A stretch of DNA of 10,347 nucleotides. Origin: Desulfuromonadaceae bacterium. GTDB lineage: Bacteria > Desulfobacterota > Desulfuromonadia > Desulfuromonadales > Geopsychrobacteraceae. A program made the translations under genes and the position numbers. Numbering within the stretch: position 1 is the stretch's first letter; every line of letters starts with the position of its first letter. The notes beneath the pieces are model-generated. The model had not been told where the DNA came from. It did not search any database and worked only from the letters and a program-made list of their open reading frames with translations. Positions 1 through 7,196 of this stretch are shown here, in pieces. The stretch is from assembly GCA_016744555.1 (NCBI GenBank), contig JADGED010000008.1, positions 1 to 10,347 of the forward strand, given 5' to 3'.

Positions 1-1320
1 TTTGTGCCCTGCAGGGAGGCCAATGTTGCTGCGAAAATAGTTGGCCACACTATGTAGCCCTTCCATCCCGCTTTGTGGTGCACGTTTACGTAACAGCGAT
101 AATATCGGTACTTCGCCCGCTTTAACTAAGCCGTGCCGCACCGCAAGGGGGCCTATCAATTCAAAGATTACTACCGAACCAAGGATTATTGTTTCGACAA
201 TTTTACCCCCAGCTGGCCACTGTTGTGCCAAGGTTGCAGCTAGGCCAATTGCCATTCCGGCTTGGGCTAGTAGGGTCATCCCTACCCATTGTTGCTCCCG
301 TTCTCCAAATTTACCAAAGCGTGCACCCATAGCTGCGCCGGCGAGCTTTCCACAGGTGCGAGCAAGTACATAAGCTAGACCGAGGAGGCCGATATGGGCC
401 AGGGTGTCGATGTGGAGGTTGGCTCCAGCAAGGACAAAAAATATGACATATAGTGGGTAGTCTATTTCATTAAGGGCTTTAACCATTCGCTCCCAGCGTG
501 GAGAGCTATCGGCAAGGATCATTCCTAGCGCCATACATGATAGTAAAGGCTCTAGGCCGATGGCGCGGCTGATTACAGCAACCGCAGTAACTCCTCCAAG
601 GAGCATAATTTTATATTCACTTGCTAATTCCATTCGCTGTGCACTTAGCGAAATGATAACACCAAACACCCCCCCTAAAAGTAGTGGTGTAACCAATTGG
701 TACAGAATAGCGGTTATCCCCCCGTCTGGGGAAACAAGCAGTTGAGCAGCAATAGAAAATGCAAAGACTGAAATCAAGTTGTTTAGGCTTACTAGGGTAA
801 GGACTAATCGTGTAATTGGCCCCTCGGCTTCGTATTCGCGAACTACCATCAAGGTTGCTGCTGGTGCGGTCGCTATGCTGATGGTGCCAGTGAATATGCC
901 AAATAATAGTGATGATTGTTGTAAGGTATAGCCAGCAACCGTTTGCATAACGACAAATTGATTAATGGTAAAAATGGATATAGCAACTAACGTTGCGGTA
1001 AGAGTTGCTTCGCTAAGAGAGAAAAAAGCGATGCGTTGTTTCCATCGGCGTAGGTTTTCAGTCCGTAGTTGCCCACCGATATTCATCAAGATTAATGATA
1101 GCGCAACATCAGATACTATTCGTAGTTCATCAAGGGCAGCGTATGATATCAACTGTGGTAATTTGAAAATATGGGCAAAAGATGGGCCGACCACAAGCCC
1201 AGCTAGAAGGTATCCAGTTACTCTTGGAATCCGGCATAATGATGCTAAGCGTCCGCCAATTAGCGCAGCAATAAGGATGATTGCTAGAGCAGAAAGTATC
1301 GGAAAGGTGTCAGTGGGCAT
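1..1320 (-). CDS. Cation:proton antiporter, CPA/NhaA-fold family (3' end cut by window edge)
   Basis: This is an open frame of 440 codons that runs off the left edge without a stop. The start ATG is the first possible start after an in-frame TAA six bases upstream. The product is very hydrophobic with about 12 membrane segments. It shows antiporter-family signatures: an RIPRVTGYLLAGLVVGP segment near residues 32-48, the helix-breaking ATAPAATLMVVREY stretch near 150-163, FFVLAGANLHID near 310, and LLAQAGMAIGLA near 366. The family exchanges Na+ or K+ for H+ across the inner membrane. The two residues at the position of the ion-binding DD/ND pair read Asn180-Asn181 (SLNNLIS), which is unusual. 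The last visible 35 or so residues are polar and look like a linker into a cytoplasmic domain that lies outside the window. The ion specificity cannot be told. No convincing ribosome binding site was seen. Confidence 0.88.
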   Translation of the reverse strand, partial: MPTDTFPILSALAIILIAALIGGRLASLCRIPRVTGYLLAGLVVGPSFAHIFKLPQLISYAALDELRIVSDVALSLILMNIGGQLRTENLRRWKQRIAFFSLSEATLTATLVAISIFTINQFVVMQTVAGYTLQQSSLLFGIFTGTISIATAPAATLMVVREYEAEGPITRLVLTLVSLNNLISVFAFSIAAQLLVSPDGGITAILYQLVTPLLLGGVFGVIISLSAQRMELASEYKIMLLGGVTAVAVISRAIGLEPLLSCMALGMILADSSPRWERMVKALNEIDYPLYVIFFVLAGANLHIDTLAHIGLLGLAYVLARTCGKLAGAAMGARFGKFGEREQQWVGMTLLAQAGMAIGLAATLAQQWPAGGKIVETIILGSVVIFELIGPLAVRHGLVKAGEVPILSLLRKRAPQSGMEGLHSVANYFRSNIGLPAGHK

Positions 1321-1434
1321 GTGTTAAACCGCCGGCAAAAAGGTCTGTTTAGGGAATATTGCTAAGTTTCAAGTTGACGGTAATGATATCATACTTAAAT
1401 GCAAATTAGGGGTTGAAATCAAAGGATAAAAAAA
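1321..1434. promoter_or_regulatory. Divergent intergenic region between antiporter and MBL hydrolase
   Basis: This 114-base gap must hold the promoters of both divergent genes. A TTGACG hexamer at 1374-1379 on the plus strand could be a -35 element, but no good -10 follows at the right distance. A 10-base palindrome, ATGATATCAT, lies at 1383-1392. An AAAGGA ribosome binding site at 1421-1426 serves the hydrolase gene. Nothing here is strong enough to name a regulator. Confidence 0.3.
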
Positions 1435-2184
1435 ATGGTAGTTAATTCTGTTTCTCTTCGTTGTGTTGGTAGTGGTGACGCTTTTGGTAGCGGTGGTAGA
1501 TTGCAAAGTTGTTACCACCTAAGTTTTTATGGCGGCCAAATGCTGTTAGATTGTGGCAGCACCAGTTTAGTAGGGCTACAACGTTGCGGCATCGATCCTA
1601 ATGAAATTGATGCGATTTTGGTTAGCCACCTTCATGGTGATCATTTTGGCGGAATCCCTTATCTGTTGTTGGAGGGGAAGTATGTTGGTCAGCGCTCAAG
1701 GCCTTTAACCCTATTAGGTCCAAAGGGGCTAAAGAAACAAGTCGAAGCGGCAACAGAAGCATTATACCCAGGCTTGCTCAGCAAAAAATTACCGTTTAAA
1801 GTTAATTATCGACAATTTAATACTAAGATTATCGAGGAAATCAGCGGTGCGAATGTAAAGTGTTTTAAGGTGAGCCATGGTGCTAGCAAAAATGCTTTTG
1901 GGGTGAGAATTGAAGTGGGTAGTAAGGTTATCAGCTATACCGGTGATACGCAGTGGACGGAGAGCTTGGTCCCTTTAGCGCATGGAAGTGATTTGTTGAT
2001 ATGTGAATGTTTTGCCTATGATAGCTGTGTGCCGTCGCACTTAGATTATAATACCTTGCTAAAGAATCGAGATAAGTTGGCTAGCAAGCGGATTGTTTTG
2101 ACCCATTTGGGCGATCAAATGTTGCAAAATTTACATAATATTAAATTCGATACGTTATCGGATGGTGAAATTATTGATGTGTAA
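1435..2184 (+). CDS. MBL-fold metallo-hydrolase (RNase Z/ElaC-like superfamily branch)
   Basis: This is a 249-residue, probably cytoplasmic metallo-beta-lactamase-fold hydrolase. The metal-binding motif HLHGDH is at residues 65-70. Further likely ligands are His148 (KVSHGA), Asp171 (YTGDTQ), His202 or His224 (VLTHLGD). These make a complete dinuclear-metal set. The N-terminal VGSGDAFGSGGR and LLDCG strands and the order of motifs resemble the RNase Z/arylsulfatase-like branch. At 249 residues it is shorter than typical RNase Z (about 300), and I see no tRNA-binding exosite arm, so tRNA 3' processing is not claimed. The substrate is unknown. The start is supported by AAAGGA about eight bases upstream. 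The gene stands alone, divergent from the antiporter and convergent with prc. Confidence 0.85.
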   Translation: MVVNSVSLRCVGSGDAFGSGGRLQSCYHLSFYGGQMLLDCGSTSLVGLQRCGIDPNEIDAILVSHLHGDHFGGIPYLLLEGKYVGQRSRPLTLLGPKGLKKQVEAATEALYPGLLSKKLPFKVNYRQFNTKIIEEISGANVKCFKVSHGASKNAFGVRIEVGSKVISYTGDTQWTESLVPLAHGSDLLICECFAYDSCVPSHLDYNTLLKNRDKLASKRIVLTHLGDQMLQNLHNIKFDTLSDGEIIDV

Positions 2185-2341
2185 AATAGAGTTGTAATCG
2201 CTATTTGTTGTTTTATGGCTCACGTGGCAACGGTTCACTTTGGTTATATGTTTTAAGTTTTTATTTGTGTGTCGGGGGAAGGTGTCCGTGAGAACTGCTG
2301 CAGTGGCATGTGTCGCAGAGTTTACCAGCAGCAGAATTTTT

Positions 2342-2372
2342 CGCCCCCATTATCCAGAGGAAAATGGGGGCG
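2342..2372. terminator. GC-rich hairpin between convergent genes
   Basis: A perfect 10-bp stem (CGCCCCCATT pairing with AATGGGGGCG) encloses an 11-base loop. It lies eight bases beyond the prc stop and about 160 bases beyond the MBL hydrolase stop. Neither strand has a clear T-tract right after the stem, so it may be a weak terminator or an mRNA 3'-end stabiliser used from both sides rather than a classical intrinsic terminator. Confidence 0.5.
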
Positions 2373-2380
2373 ATTATAAT

Positions 2381-4489
2381 TTAGCTAGCGCTACTTATAA
2401 GGTTGTGGAGGAGGATAACTCCCTCGTCGACATAAGGGTCTTCGGCGATTTTTTCATCCAAAGTTTTTTCTTTCTTCTCTTCTTCGTCATCGTCATCTGC
2501 CGTCGCCATTAAGCCGTGGTTGCTCATGGAGTCAAGTTCGTTGCGGAGCTGATCACGCTCATCAAGGAGATCTTGCAAAGCTAAAGATTGTTGACTGTCT
2601 TCGCGGCGTTTTTGGGCGCTATCGGCAGAAGAGATGATTTTTATAAAATCCTCATCCGCTCTGATCCGCTTATCGCTTTGTTGCTGCAAGTCCGTAATGT
2701 TTTTAACTTCTTGTTGCCAGTGACTATAATTTGCTGAGGCAATGTGATCCCATGGTAAAGCGTTATCGAGGTATTTTTCTCCGCTTTCTAGGCCATCTAA
2801 TCGAGAAGGCAAAACAATGTCTGGACTGACCCCTTTTTCTTGGGTCGATTCACCACTGATCCGGTAGAATTTTTGAATGGTGACTTTGACAGCGCCTAGG
2901 GGCATATACTTAGCCATGCCACGTAAGTTGACAAAGCGGTCAAGGTCCAACAGTGCCTGTACCGTCCCTTTACCATGGGTATGTTCATCGCCAACAATCA
3001 AGGCGCGGCCGTAATCCTGGAGTGCGCCTGCAACAATTTCAGATGCCGAAGCACTAAAGCGGTTAACTAGAACAACCATCGGGCCGGAGTACTCAACGCT
3101 TTTATCCTCATCCTCCATGACTCTAATAGTGCCAGCTCCGTTGCGGATTTGTACAACTGGACCGGTTTTGATAAATAGCCCGGTGACACTAACCGCATCG
3201 CTCAGGGAGCCACCACCATTATTGCGCAGGTCTAGAATCAGACCGGAAATATTTTCTTTGTTTAGGCGCTGCAATTCATTGCGTAAGTCATCGGTACAAT
3301 TGCGATCTGTCTTGCCGCTGTAGTCACGGTAGAAAGATGGAATTTTGATGTAACCAACCTTTTGTTGGTTTTGTTCATCGACAACAGTTGTCCCTTTAAC
3401 AAAGCCCTCTTTGATTTCAACTACATCACGAATGATGGGAATTATAAGTTGGCTACCGTCAGATTTTTTTACCGTTAAGCGGACTTCTGTCCCTTTTTTG
3501 CCGCGAATGAGAGCTACAGCGTCACGAATTCTGGTGTCGGTGATATCTACTGCTTCGTCAGCACCTTCGGCAACTTTAAGGATGATGTCGTCGGCGCCTA
3601 ATTGTCCCTGCCGTGCAGCAGCACTGCCAGGGATAACACGAACCACCTTAATGTAACTATCCTCCTCCCGTAGCGTAGCACCAATACCCTCGAGTGAGCC
3701 GCTCATCTGGATGTCAAAATCTTCCTTGATGGTTGGGGGGAAATAGCTAGTATGAGGATCAAATGCCCGCGATATAGCGTTGAGGTAACGGTCGTAATGG
3801 TCTTGGGGGGTCTCTTCCAGCATGCGTTTTAAAAGTTTGTTGGTATTTTTAGTAACTTTTTCTTGCGCTTGTTGCAAAAGTTTAGTCTCGGTCGCAGCGT
3901 CAGCAGGTAAAAGCTTACCGTCGTCAGCAACACCTACTTCGTCTTCACGTAGACTGATGTAGCGGCTTAAGGTTTGTAGCTTAAAAATTTTGCGCCAGCG
4001 CTCACGTAATTGTGAAATGTCGGTGGCGAAAGTTAATTTTTCAGGGTCAGTTTCGATGCTTTCAACTTTGTCTGTAGCTATTTTAAGCGCAGTAATCTCG
4101 GCTATCATGGTCTGCACTTGTTTAATACGAATATTGATTAACTCTCGCCCGGACTCAGGTAGGTCTAAGCGTCCTCGGCGAATAGCATCATCAATCTGAT
4201 TTTTGTTGATTGTCAGCTTGTCGATGTCCTGTTGTAGTAAAAAGCGTTTTTGAAAATCGAGTTGTTTTATATATAGGTCAAACGCTGCTTGCGATAAGTC
4301 ATCATTTGCTGGTTTTTGACTGTAGTGTTTGCCGGTAAGCTGCTGCTGCAACATGTGTCCAAGTAGGCGGGCTCGGTTGGTATCAAACTCTTCAACATTT
4401 TTACTCCAGCTGTTAAGCGGTAAAATTAGGAGTAAAATGACAAAAATGACTTTAAGTGCATTATGTTTAAATTGGTGGCGGTAGAGCAT
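2381..4489 (-). CDS. prc: Tail-specific (C-terminal processing) protease Prc/Tsp, peptidase S41A
   Basis: This 702-residue periplasmic serine protease is close in length to E. coli Prc (682). The family degrades envelope proteins from nonpolar C-termini, including misfolded proteins and peptidoglycan hydrolases, in E. coli with the adaptor NlpI. A signal peptide covers residues 1-29 (basic start, hydrophobic core, LNSWS end). A helical N-terminal domain follows to about 230, with DPHTSYFPP at 244-252. A PDZ domain spans about 255-345 (SGSLEGIGA, VIPGSAA) and the S41 core about 375-560. The catalytic pair is inferred as Ser481 in FSASASE and Lys507 in THGKGTVQ. That loop is one residue longer than in E. 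coli. A C-terminal helical domain carries an acidic-basic run (DDDDEEEKKEK, 666-676). The start has GAGGT about nine bases upstream, and a TATACT -10-like hexamer sits at 4513-4518 on the minus strand. Confidence 0.95.
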   Translation of the reverse strand: MLYRHQFKHNALKVIFVILLLILPLNSWSKNVEEFDTNRARLLGHMLQQQLTGKHYSQKPANDDLSQAAFDLYIKQLDFQKRFLLQQDIDKLTINKNQIDDAIRRGRLDLPESGRELINIRIKQVQTMIAEITALKIATDKVESIETDPEKLTFATDISQLRERWRKIFKLQTLSRYISLREDEVGVADDGKLLPADAATETKLLQQAQEKVTKNTNKLLKRMLEETPQDHYDRYLNAISRAFDPHTSYFPPTIKEDFDIQMSGSLEGIGATLREEDSYIKVVRVIPGSAAARQGQLGADDIILKVAEGADEAVDITDTRIRDAVALIRGKKGTEVRLTVKKSDGSQLIIPIIRDVVEIKEGFVKGTTVVDEQNQQKVGYIKIPSFYRDYSGKTDRNCTDDLRNELQRLNKENISGLILDLRNNGGGSLSDAVSVTGLFIKTGPVVQIRNGAGTIRVMEDEDKSVEYSGPMVVLVNRFSASASEIVAGALQDYGRALIVGDEHTHGKGTVQALLDLDRFVNLRGMAKYMPLGAVKVTIQKFYRISGESTQEKGVSPDIVLPSRLDGLESGEKYLDNALPWDHIASANYSHWQQEVKNITDLQQQSDKRIRADEDFIKIISSADSAQKRREDSQQSLALQDLLDERDQLRNELDSMSNHGLMATADDDDEEEKKEKTLDEKIAEDPYVDEGVILLHNLISSAS

Positions 4490-4637
4490 TTATATGACCT
4501 CGGTAATGACAGAGTATATTTAAGATTCTTGCTACAATGTACCCCTGACCGCTGGTCTATCGCAAGGGACAATTCAAAAAGTAAGTATGTATAGGGGCAA
4601 AAGTTTGTGCATAATAAGTGATAAACTGCTAATTACC

Positions 4638-4646
4638 TGTTACAAT
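4638..4646 (+). promoter_or_regulatory. Possible extended -10 promoter of the PilZ gene
   Basis: TGTTACAAT is an extended -10 element (TGn followed by TACAAT). It would start transcription near 4653, about 24 bases before the ribosome binding site of the PilZ gene. No good -35 element accompanies it, which extended -10 promoters can tolerate. Confidence 0.35.
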
Positions 4647-4689
4647 GGAGGTCAGAATCAAAGTTTGTCCTTTGCTAAGGAGTTTAGAT

Positions 4690-5061
4690 ATGAGTGAACA
4701 TCGTAGTTATCGTCGAATTAGTTTTCGTACTGAAGCAGATATAGATATTGATAATACCGCCCATCGTTGTGAGTTGGTTGACTTAGCTCTGCAAGGGGCG
4801 TTGTTCAAATCTTCTAAGCCACTACCTTTAAGCCTTGGGGCTCTTGTTCCATTAAGTATATATCTTCCCGACTCCGCAGTTAGAATGGAGTTTACCGGCG
4901 AATTGATTCACCAAAATGGTGGCTACTATGGCTTTTTGTTTATCACTGAAGAAGCTGAAAGCATGGCTCATTTGCGGCGCTTATTGGAGCTTAACTTCGG
5001 AGATGCAGAACAGGTTGAGGAGGAATTTAAGCATTGGTTGAAGCGCGATCCGGTAAGTTGA
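4690..5061 (+). CDS. PilZ-domain protein (probable c-di-GMP receptor)
   Basis: This is a 123-residue single-domain cytoplasmic protein. The N-terminal MSEHRSYRRI gives the RxxxR c-di-GMP-binding motif (Arg5 to Arg9). The second motif, normally [D/N]xSxxG, reads Asp31-Leu-Ala33-Leu-Gln-Gly36 (DLALQG), with Ala in place of Ser. The rest is a beta-barrel pattern followed by a helical tail (HLRRLLELNFGDAEQVEEEF), common in stand-alone PilZ proteins. Such proteins usually pass c-di-GMP signals to motility, pili or surface functions. No partner is evident here. The frame stays open 45 bases upstream, to an ATG at 4645, but AAGGAG at 4677-4682 is spaced correctly for the ATG at 4690, and the PilZ motif begins right there. 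Confidence 0.85.
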   Translation: MSEHRSYRRISFRTEADIDIDNTAHRCELVDLALQGALFKSSKPLPLSLGALVPLSIYLPDSAVRMEFTGELIHQNGGYYGFLFITEEAESMAHLRRLLELNFGDAEQVEEEFKHWLKRDPVS

Positions 5062-5074
5062 TTACCTTTTCACC

Positions 5075-5103
5075 TTGGCAATCTAAATTTCGTTGTTTAT
5101 GCT
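5075..5103 (+). promoter_or_regulatory. Sigma70-type promoter of the zinc-ribbon gene
   Basis: TTGGCA at 5075-5080 and TATGCT at 5098-5103 are separated by 17 bases, a good sigma70-like match. It would start transcription near 5110, about 40 bases before the ribosome binding site of the next gene, and just before the palindrome at 5114-5129. Confidence 0.5.
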
Positions 5104-5113
5104 GACTCCTAGC

Positions 5114-5129
5114 AATAACAATTGTTATT
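5114..5129. promoter_or_regulatory. 16-bp perfect palindrome, possible operator
   Basis: AATAACAATTGTTATT is a perfect inverted repeat of two 8-base halves. It sits at about +5 to +20 of the promoter proposed at 5075-5103, a position where a dimeric repressor would block transcription. The region is AT-rich, so chance is possible. No regulator can be named. Confidence 0.35.
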
Positions 5130-5158
5130 TATAAATTTGTGATTTATTGGAGTGGACA

Positions 5159-5491
5159 ATGGCAATCAAGCGCTGTCAAAAATGTGAGGAACCCCTCAAA
5201 GGCGAGTACTGGTGCAGTAGCTGTAAAACGGTTTTTAAATGCCCTGCACCGGGATGCGGGGCGACAATTAAATCTGGGGCAACCGAGTGCCATCGCTGTG
5301 GTCTGTTTTTTGCGGATTACCTAAGTGGTAGAAAAATGTATCGTCGGTGCCCTAAATGCAAGAAGAAGCAAGGGCTTTCTGAACAACAATGTCGCTATTG
5401 TCGACATTGGTTTAATTGCCCAACCTGTGGCGAAAAAATTTCAACTAATACCGTCCTTACCTGCGCTCGATGTGGGACTTCATTGCGTTAG
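5159..5491 (+). CDS. Double-zinc-ribbon-like protein with eight paired-cysteine knuckles
   Basis: This 110-residue basic protein has sixteen cysteines in eight pairs: 6/9, 19/22, 28/33, 44/47, 64/67, 78/81, 87/90 and 102/105. All are CxxC except 28/33, which is CPAPGC. That can make four zinc-ribbon sites. Residues 6-47 and 64-105 look like two copies of one unit, because pair spacings nearly match (10, 6, 11 against 11, 6, 12 residues) and both have a C-x3-F-x-C-P link (CKTVFKCP and CRHWFNCP). There is no signal peptide or membrane segment, so it is probably cytoplasmic. Zinc ribbons of this type often bind nucleic acid or proteins, but the role is unknown. I prefer the ATG at 5159, with GGAG six bases upstream, over an in-frame TTG at 5147. 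The gene is 97 bases after the PilZ gene and has its own likely promoter. Confidence 0.8.
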   Translation: MAIKRCQKCEEPLKGEYWCSSCKTVFKCPAPGCGATIKSGATECHRCGLFFADYLSGRKMYRRCPKCKKKQGLSEQQCRYCRHWFNCPTCGEKISTNTVLTCARCGTSLR

Positions 5492-5501
5492 AATACTAGA
5501 T

Positions 5502-5543
5502 TTATAATGGTAGCACCCAAGAACTTTGGTACTATCATTATAA
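5502..5543. repeat. Long AT-rich inverted repeat upstream of cardiolipin synthase
   Basis: TTATAATGGTAG at 5502-5513 pairs with CTATCATTATAA at 5532-5543 over 12 bp with one G-T wobble. Inside this arm an ACC/GGT and AA/TT extension makes the hairpin longer. It begins 10 bases after the zinc-ribbon stop. There is no T-tract after it, so it is not a standard terminator. Each arm contains TATAAT reading toward the loop on its own strand, so it could overlap a promoter for the cls gene or be an operator. Confidence 0.4.
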
Positions 5544-5597
5544 CCCTTAATTTGCCCTCTATCTCTGCTGGGTAAGCCTTCGGCAGAAGGTAGATCC

Positions 5598-7043
5598 GTG
5601 ATTTCTGCTGTCTATGGATCTGTTATGCTAACCCTGCTGTTATCTATTCTCTGGATCTGCTCGTTTTTGTCAGCTGGACACGCGATGTTGACTAAGCGAG
5701 ATCCTCGTGCTGCGGTTGGTTGGATTATTACCTGCTTAGCAATTCCCGGGGTTGGTGCATTGGTTTACTGGTTGCTCGGGGTGAATCGAATTCGGGTACG
5801 TTCAAGAGAGTTGCAAAAACGTGGCTTGGGGATGCACTGGTTACATGTCGATAAAGCCCCACCATCAAAAGATATTGCCTATTTCCCCAATAGTGATACC
5901 TGCCGATCATTGATTAGATTTTCCGATGCCGTCACCAGACGCCCATTGACCGTCGGCAATAAAGTAAAAGTCCTCTATAATGGCGAAGAGGCTTATCCTG
6001 CAATGCTTGGAGCGATAAGCAATGCCGAAGAATCCATTTTTTTATCTAGCTATATTTTAACCGCAGATGTAATCGGGCGGAAATTTGCACGAAAACTAAT
6101 TGCGGCAACTGAACGCGGTGTCGAAGTGCGGGTGTTGATTGATGCTGTTGGCGAACTCTATTCTTTAAAGAAAGTTCGGCACTTGTTTCGTGGCACAAAA
6201 GTAAAGGCGACAACTTTTTTGCCCTTGAGTTTGCTGGGCAGCTTTTATTTTAATCTGCGTAATCACCGTAAGTTGTTGATTGTAGACAACGATTTTTGTT
6301 TTACCGGTGGAATGAATATCCGTGATCGCCATATGGCTATGGATACAAGTAATAAGAGGCGAGTCGTTGATATCCATTTCTGTTTTGAAGGGCCAATATG
6401 TGAGCAGTTAAGGGATGCCTTTATGGAAGACTGGCACTTCTCAACTAGGGAAAAACGTGAGGTTGTGGAGTGGAAAACTCCACATAAAATTGGAAATGCA
6501 TGTTGTCGTGGTATTAGTGCTGGCCCCAATGAGCAGCACGAAAAACTTAATTGGATTTTGATTGGTGCATTGGCCTGTGCAAAATCCCATATCCGCATTA
6601 TGACCCCATATTTTATCCCTAACCGTGCGCAGCTAGCTGCTATTAATACTGCAGCGCTACGTGGAGTCAGAGTAGATATTTTGCTCCCACAACAGAATAA
6701 TCTTCCCTATGTTGCATGGGCATCCAATGCTTTATTGTTTGAGTTACTTGAGCAAGAAACCAATATCTATTTTCAACCACCACCATTTATCCATAGCAAA
6801 TTACTATTGGTTGATGATGAATATGCCTTGGTTGGGTCAGCGAATCTCGATCCTCGTAGCTTGCGCCTTAACTTTGAGTTTAATGTTGAGATTTTTGATT
6901 CAGAAACTGTTGGGGAATTGATTAAGCATTTTGATTGTTCCCGTGAATTGGCACGGAAAGTAAGTCTTGAAGATATGGATAAGCGGAGCTTGCCGCTCAG
7001 GTTGCGTGATTCGTTCTTTCGTCTGTTTTCACCCTATCTATAA
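5598..7043 (+). CDS. cls: Cardiolipin synthase, phospholipase D superfamily
   Basis: This 481-residue inner-membrane enzyme makes cardiolipin by joining two phosphatidylglycerols, or a related transphosphatidylation. Two N-terminal membrane helices (about 8-27 and 41-60, the second containing WIITCLAIPGVGALVYW) match the PLDc_N region of ClsA-type enzymes. Two HKD motifs are intact: His223-Lys225-Asp230 (HRKLLIVD, followed by FTGGMNI) and His399-Lys401-Asp406 (HSKLLLVD, followed by GSANLDPRS). Length and layout match ClsA/Cls (about 480). The GTG start has AGAAGG seven bases upstream. An ATG nine codons later would shorten the protein without changing the family. A short CCTTC/GAAGG stem at 5577-5590 covers that ribosome binding site. 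The gene ends before a strong terminator and is the last of the rightward run. Confidence 0.95.
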   Translation: MISAVYGSVMLTLLLSILWICSFLSAGHAMLTKRDPRAAVGWIITCLAIPGVGALVYWLLGVNRIRVRSRELQKRGLGMHWLHVDKAPPSKDIAYFPNSDTCRSLIRFSDAVTRRPLTVGNKVKVLYNGEEAYPAMLGAISNAEESIFLSSYILTADVIGRKFARKLIAATERGVEVRVLIDAVGELYSLKKVRHLFRGTKVKATTFLPLSLLGSFYFNLRNHRKLLIVDNDFCFTGGMNIRDRHMAMDTSNKRRVVDIHFCFEGPICEQLRDAFMEDWHFSTREKREVVEWKTPHKIGNACCRGISAGPNEQHEKLNWILIGALACAKSHIRIMTPYFIPNRAQLAAINTAALRGVRVDILLPQQNNLPYVAWASNALLFELLEQETNIYFQPPPFIHSKLLLVDDEYALVGSANLDPRSLRLNFEFNVEIFDSETVGELIKHFDCSRELARKVSLEDMDKRSLPLRLRDSFFRLFSPYL

Positions 7044-7149
7044 TTATCAGTTAGTTATGCCTGTCCCTAGAAGACTTAATGTTTTAGCTGGCAGGTATAA
7101 TGTTATAGTCATTATGAAATAAAGTAATTGCCCTGTGTGAATAAGTCTA

Positions 7150-7196
7150 TAACCTAAAAACCCCGCTGAGGTCAGCGGGGCTTTTAGGTTATTTTT
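7150..7196. terminator. Strong bidirectional intrinsic terminator
   Basis: A core stem CCCCGCTGA/TCAGCGGGG with a two-base loop is extended outward by TAACCTAAAA/TTTTAGGTTA. On the plus strand it is followed by TTTTT at 7192-7196 and ends the cardiolipin synthase transcript. On the minus strand the core is followed directly by TTTTT, so it also ends the leftward unit. The TAA that would end the small gene at 7189-7344 lies at the edge of its outer arm. Confidence 0.93.

Noticed and set aside
41..1327. Three plus-strand ORFs (41-373, 560-745, 965-1327)
   Set aside because: They lie opposite the long antiporter frame, have no ribosome binding sites and no recognisable protein features. They are shadows of the minus-strand gene.
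2184..2206. AAATAG/CTATTT stem right after the MBL hydrolase stop
   Set aside because: It has only 6 AT-rich pairs and a large loop. It is too weak to call a terminator.
2240..2512. Plus-strand ORF of 90 residues
   Set aside because: It runs through the intergenic hairpin and into the 3' end of prc, with no ribosome binding site or domain.
4645..4689. Fifteen-residue N-terminal extension of the PilZ protein
   Set aside because: The AAGGAG site and the conserved N-terminal RxxxR motif both favour the ATG at 4690. The upstream ATG overlaps the likely -10 element.
5147..5158. TTG start giving four extra residues on the zinc-ribbon protein
   Set aside because: The GGAG ribosome binding site at 5149-5152 would lie inside the coding sequence, and the ATG at 5159 is correctly spaced.
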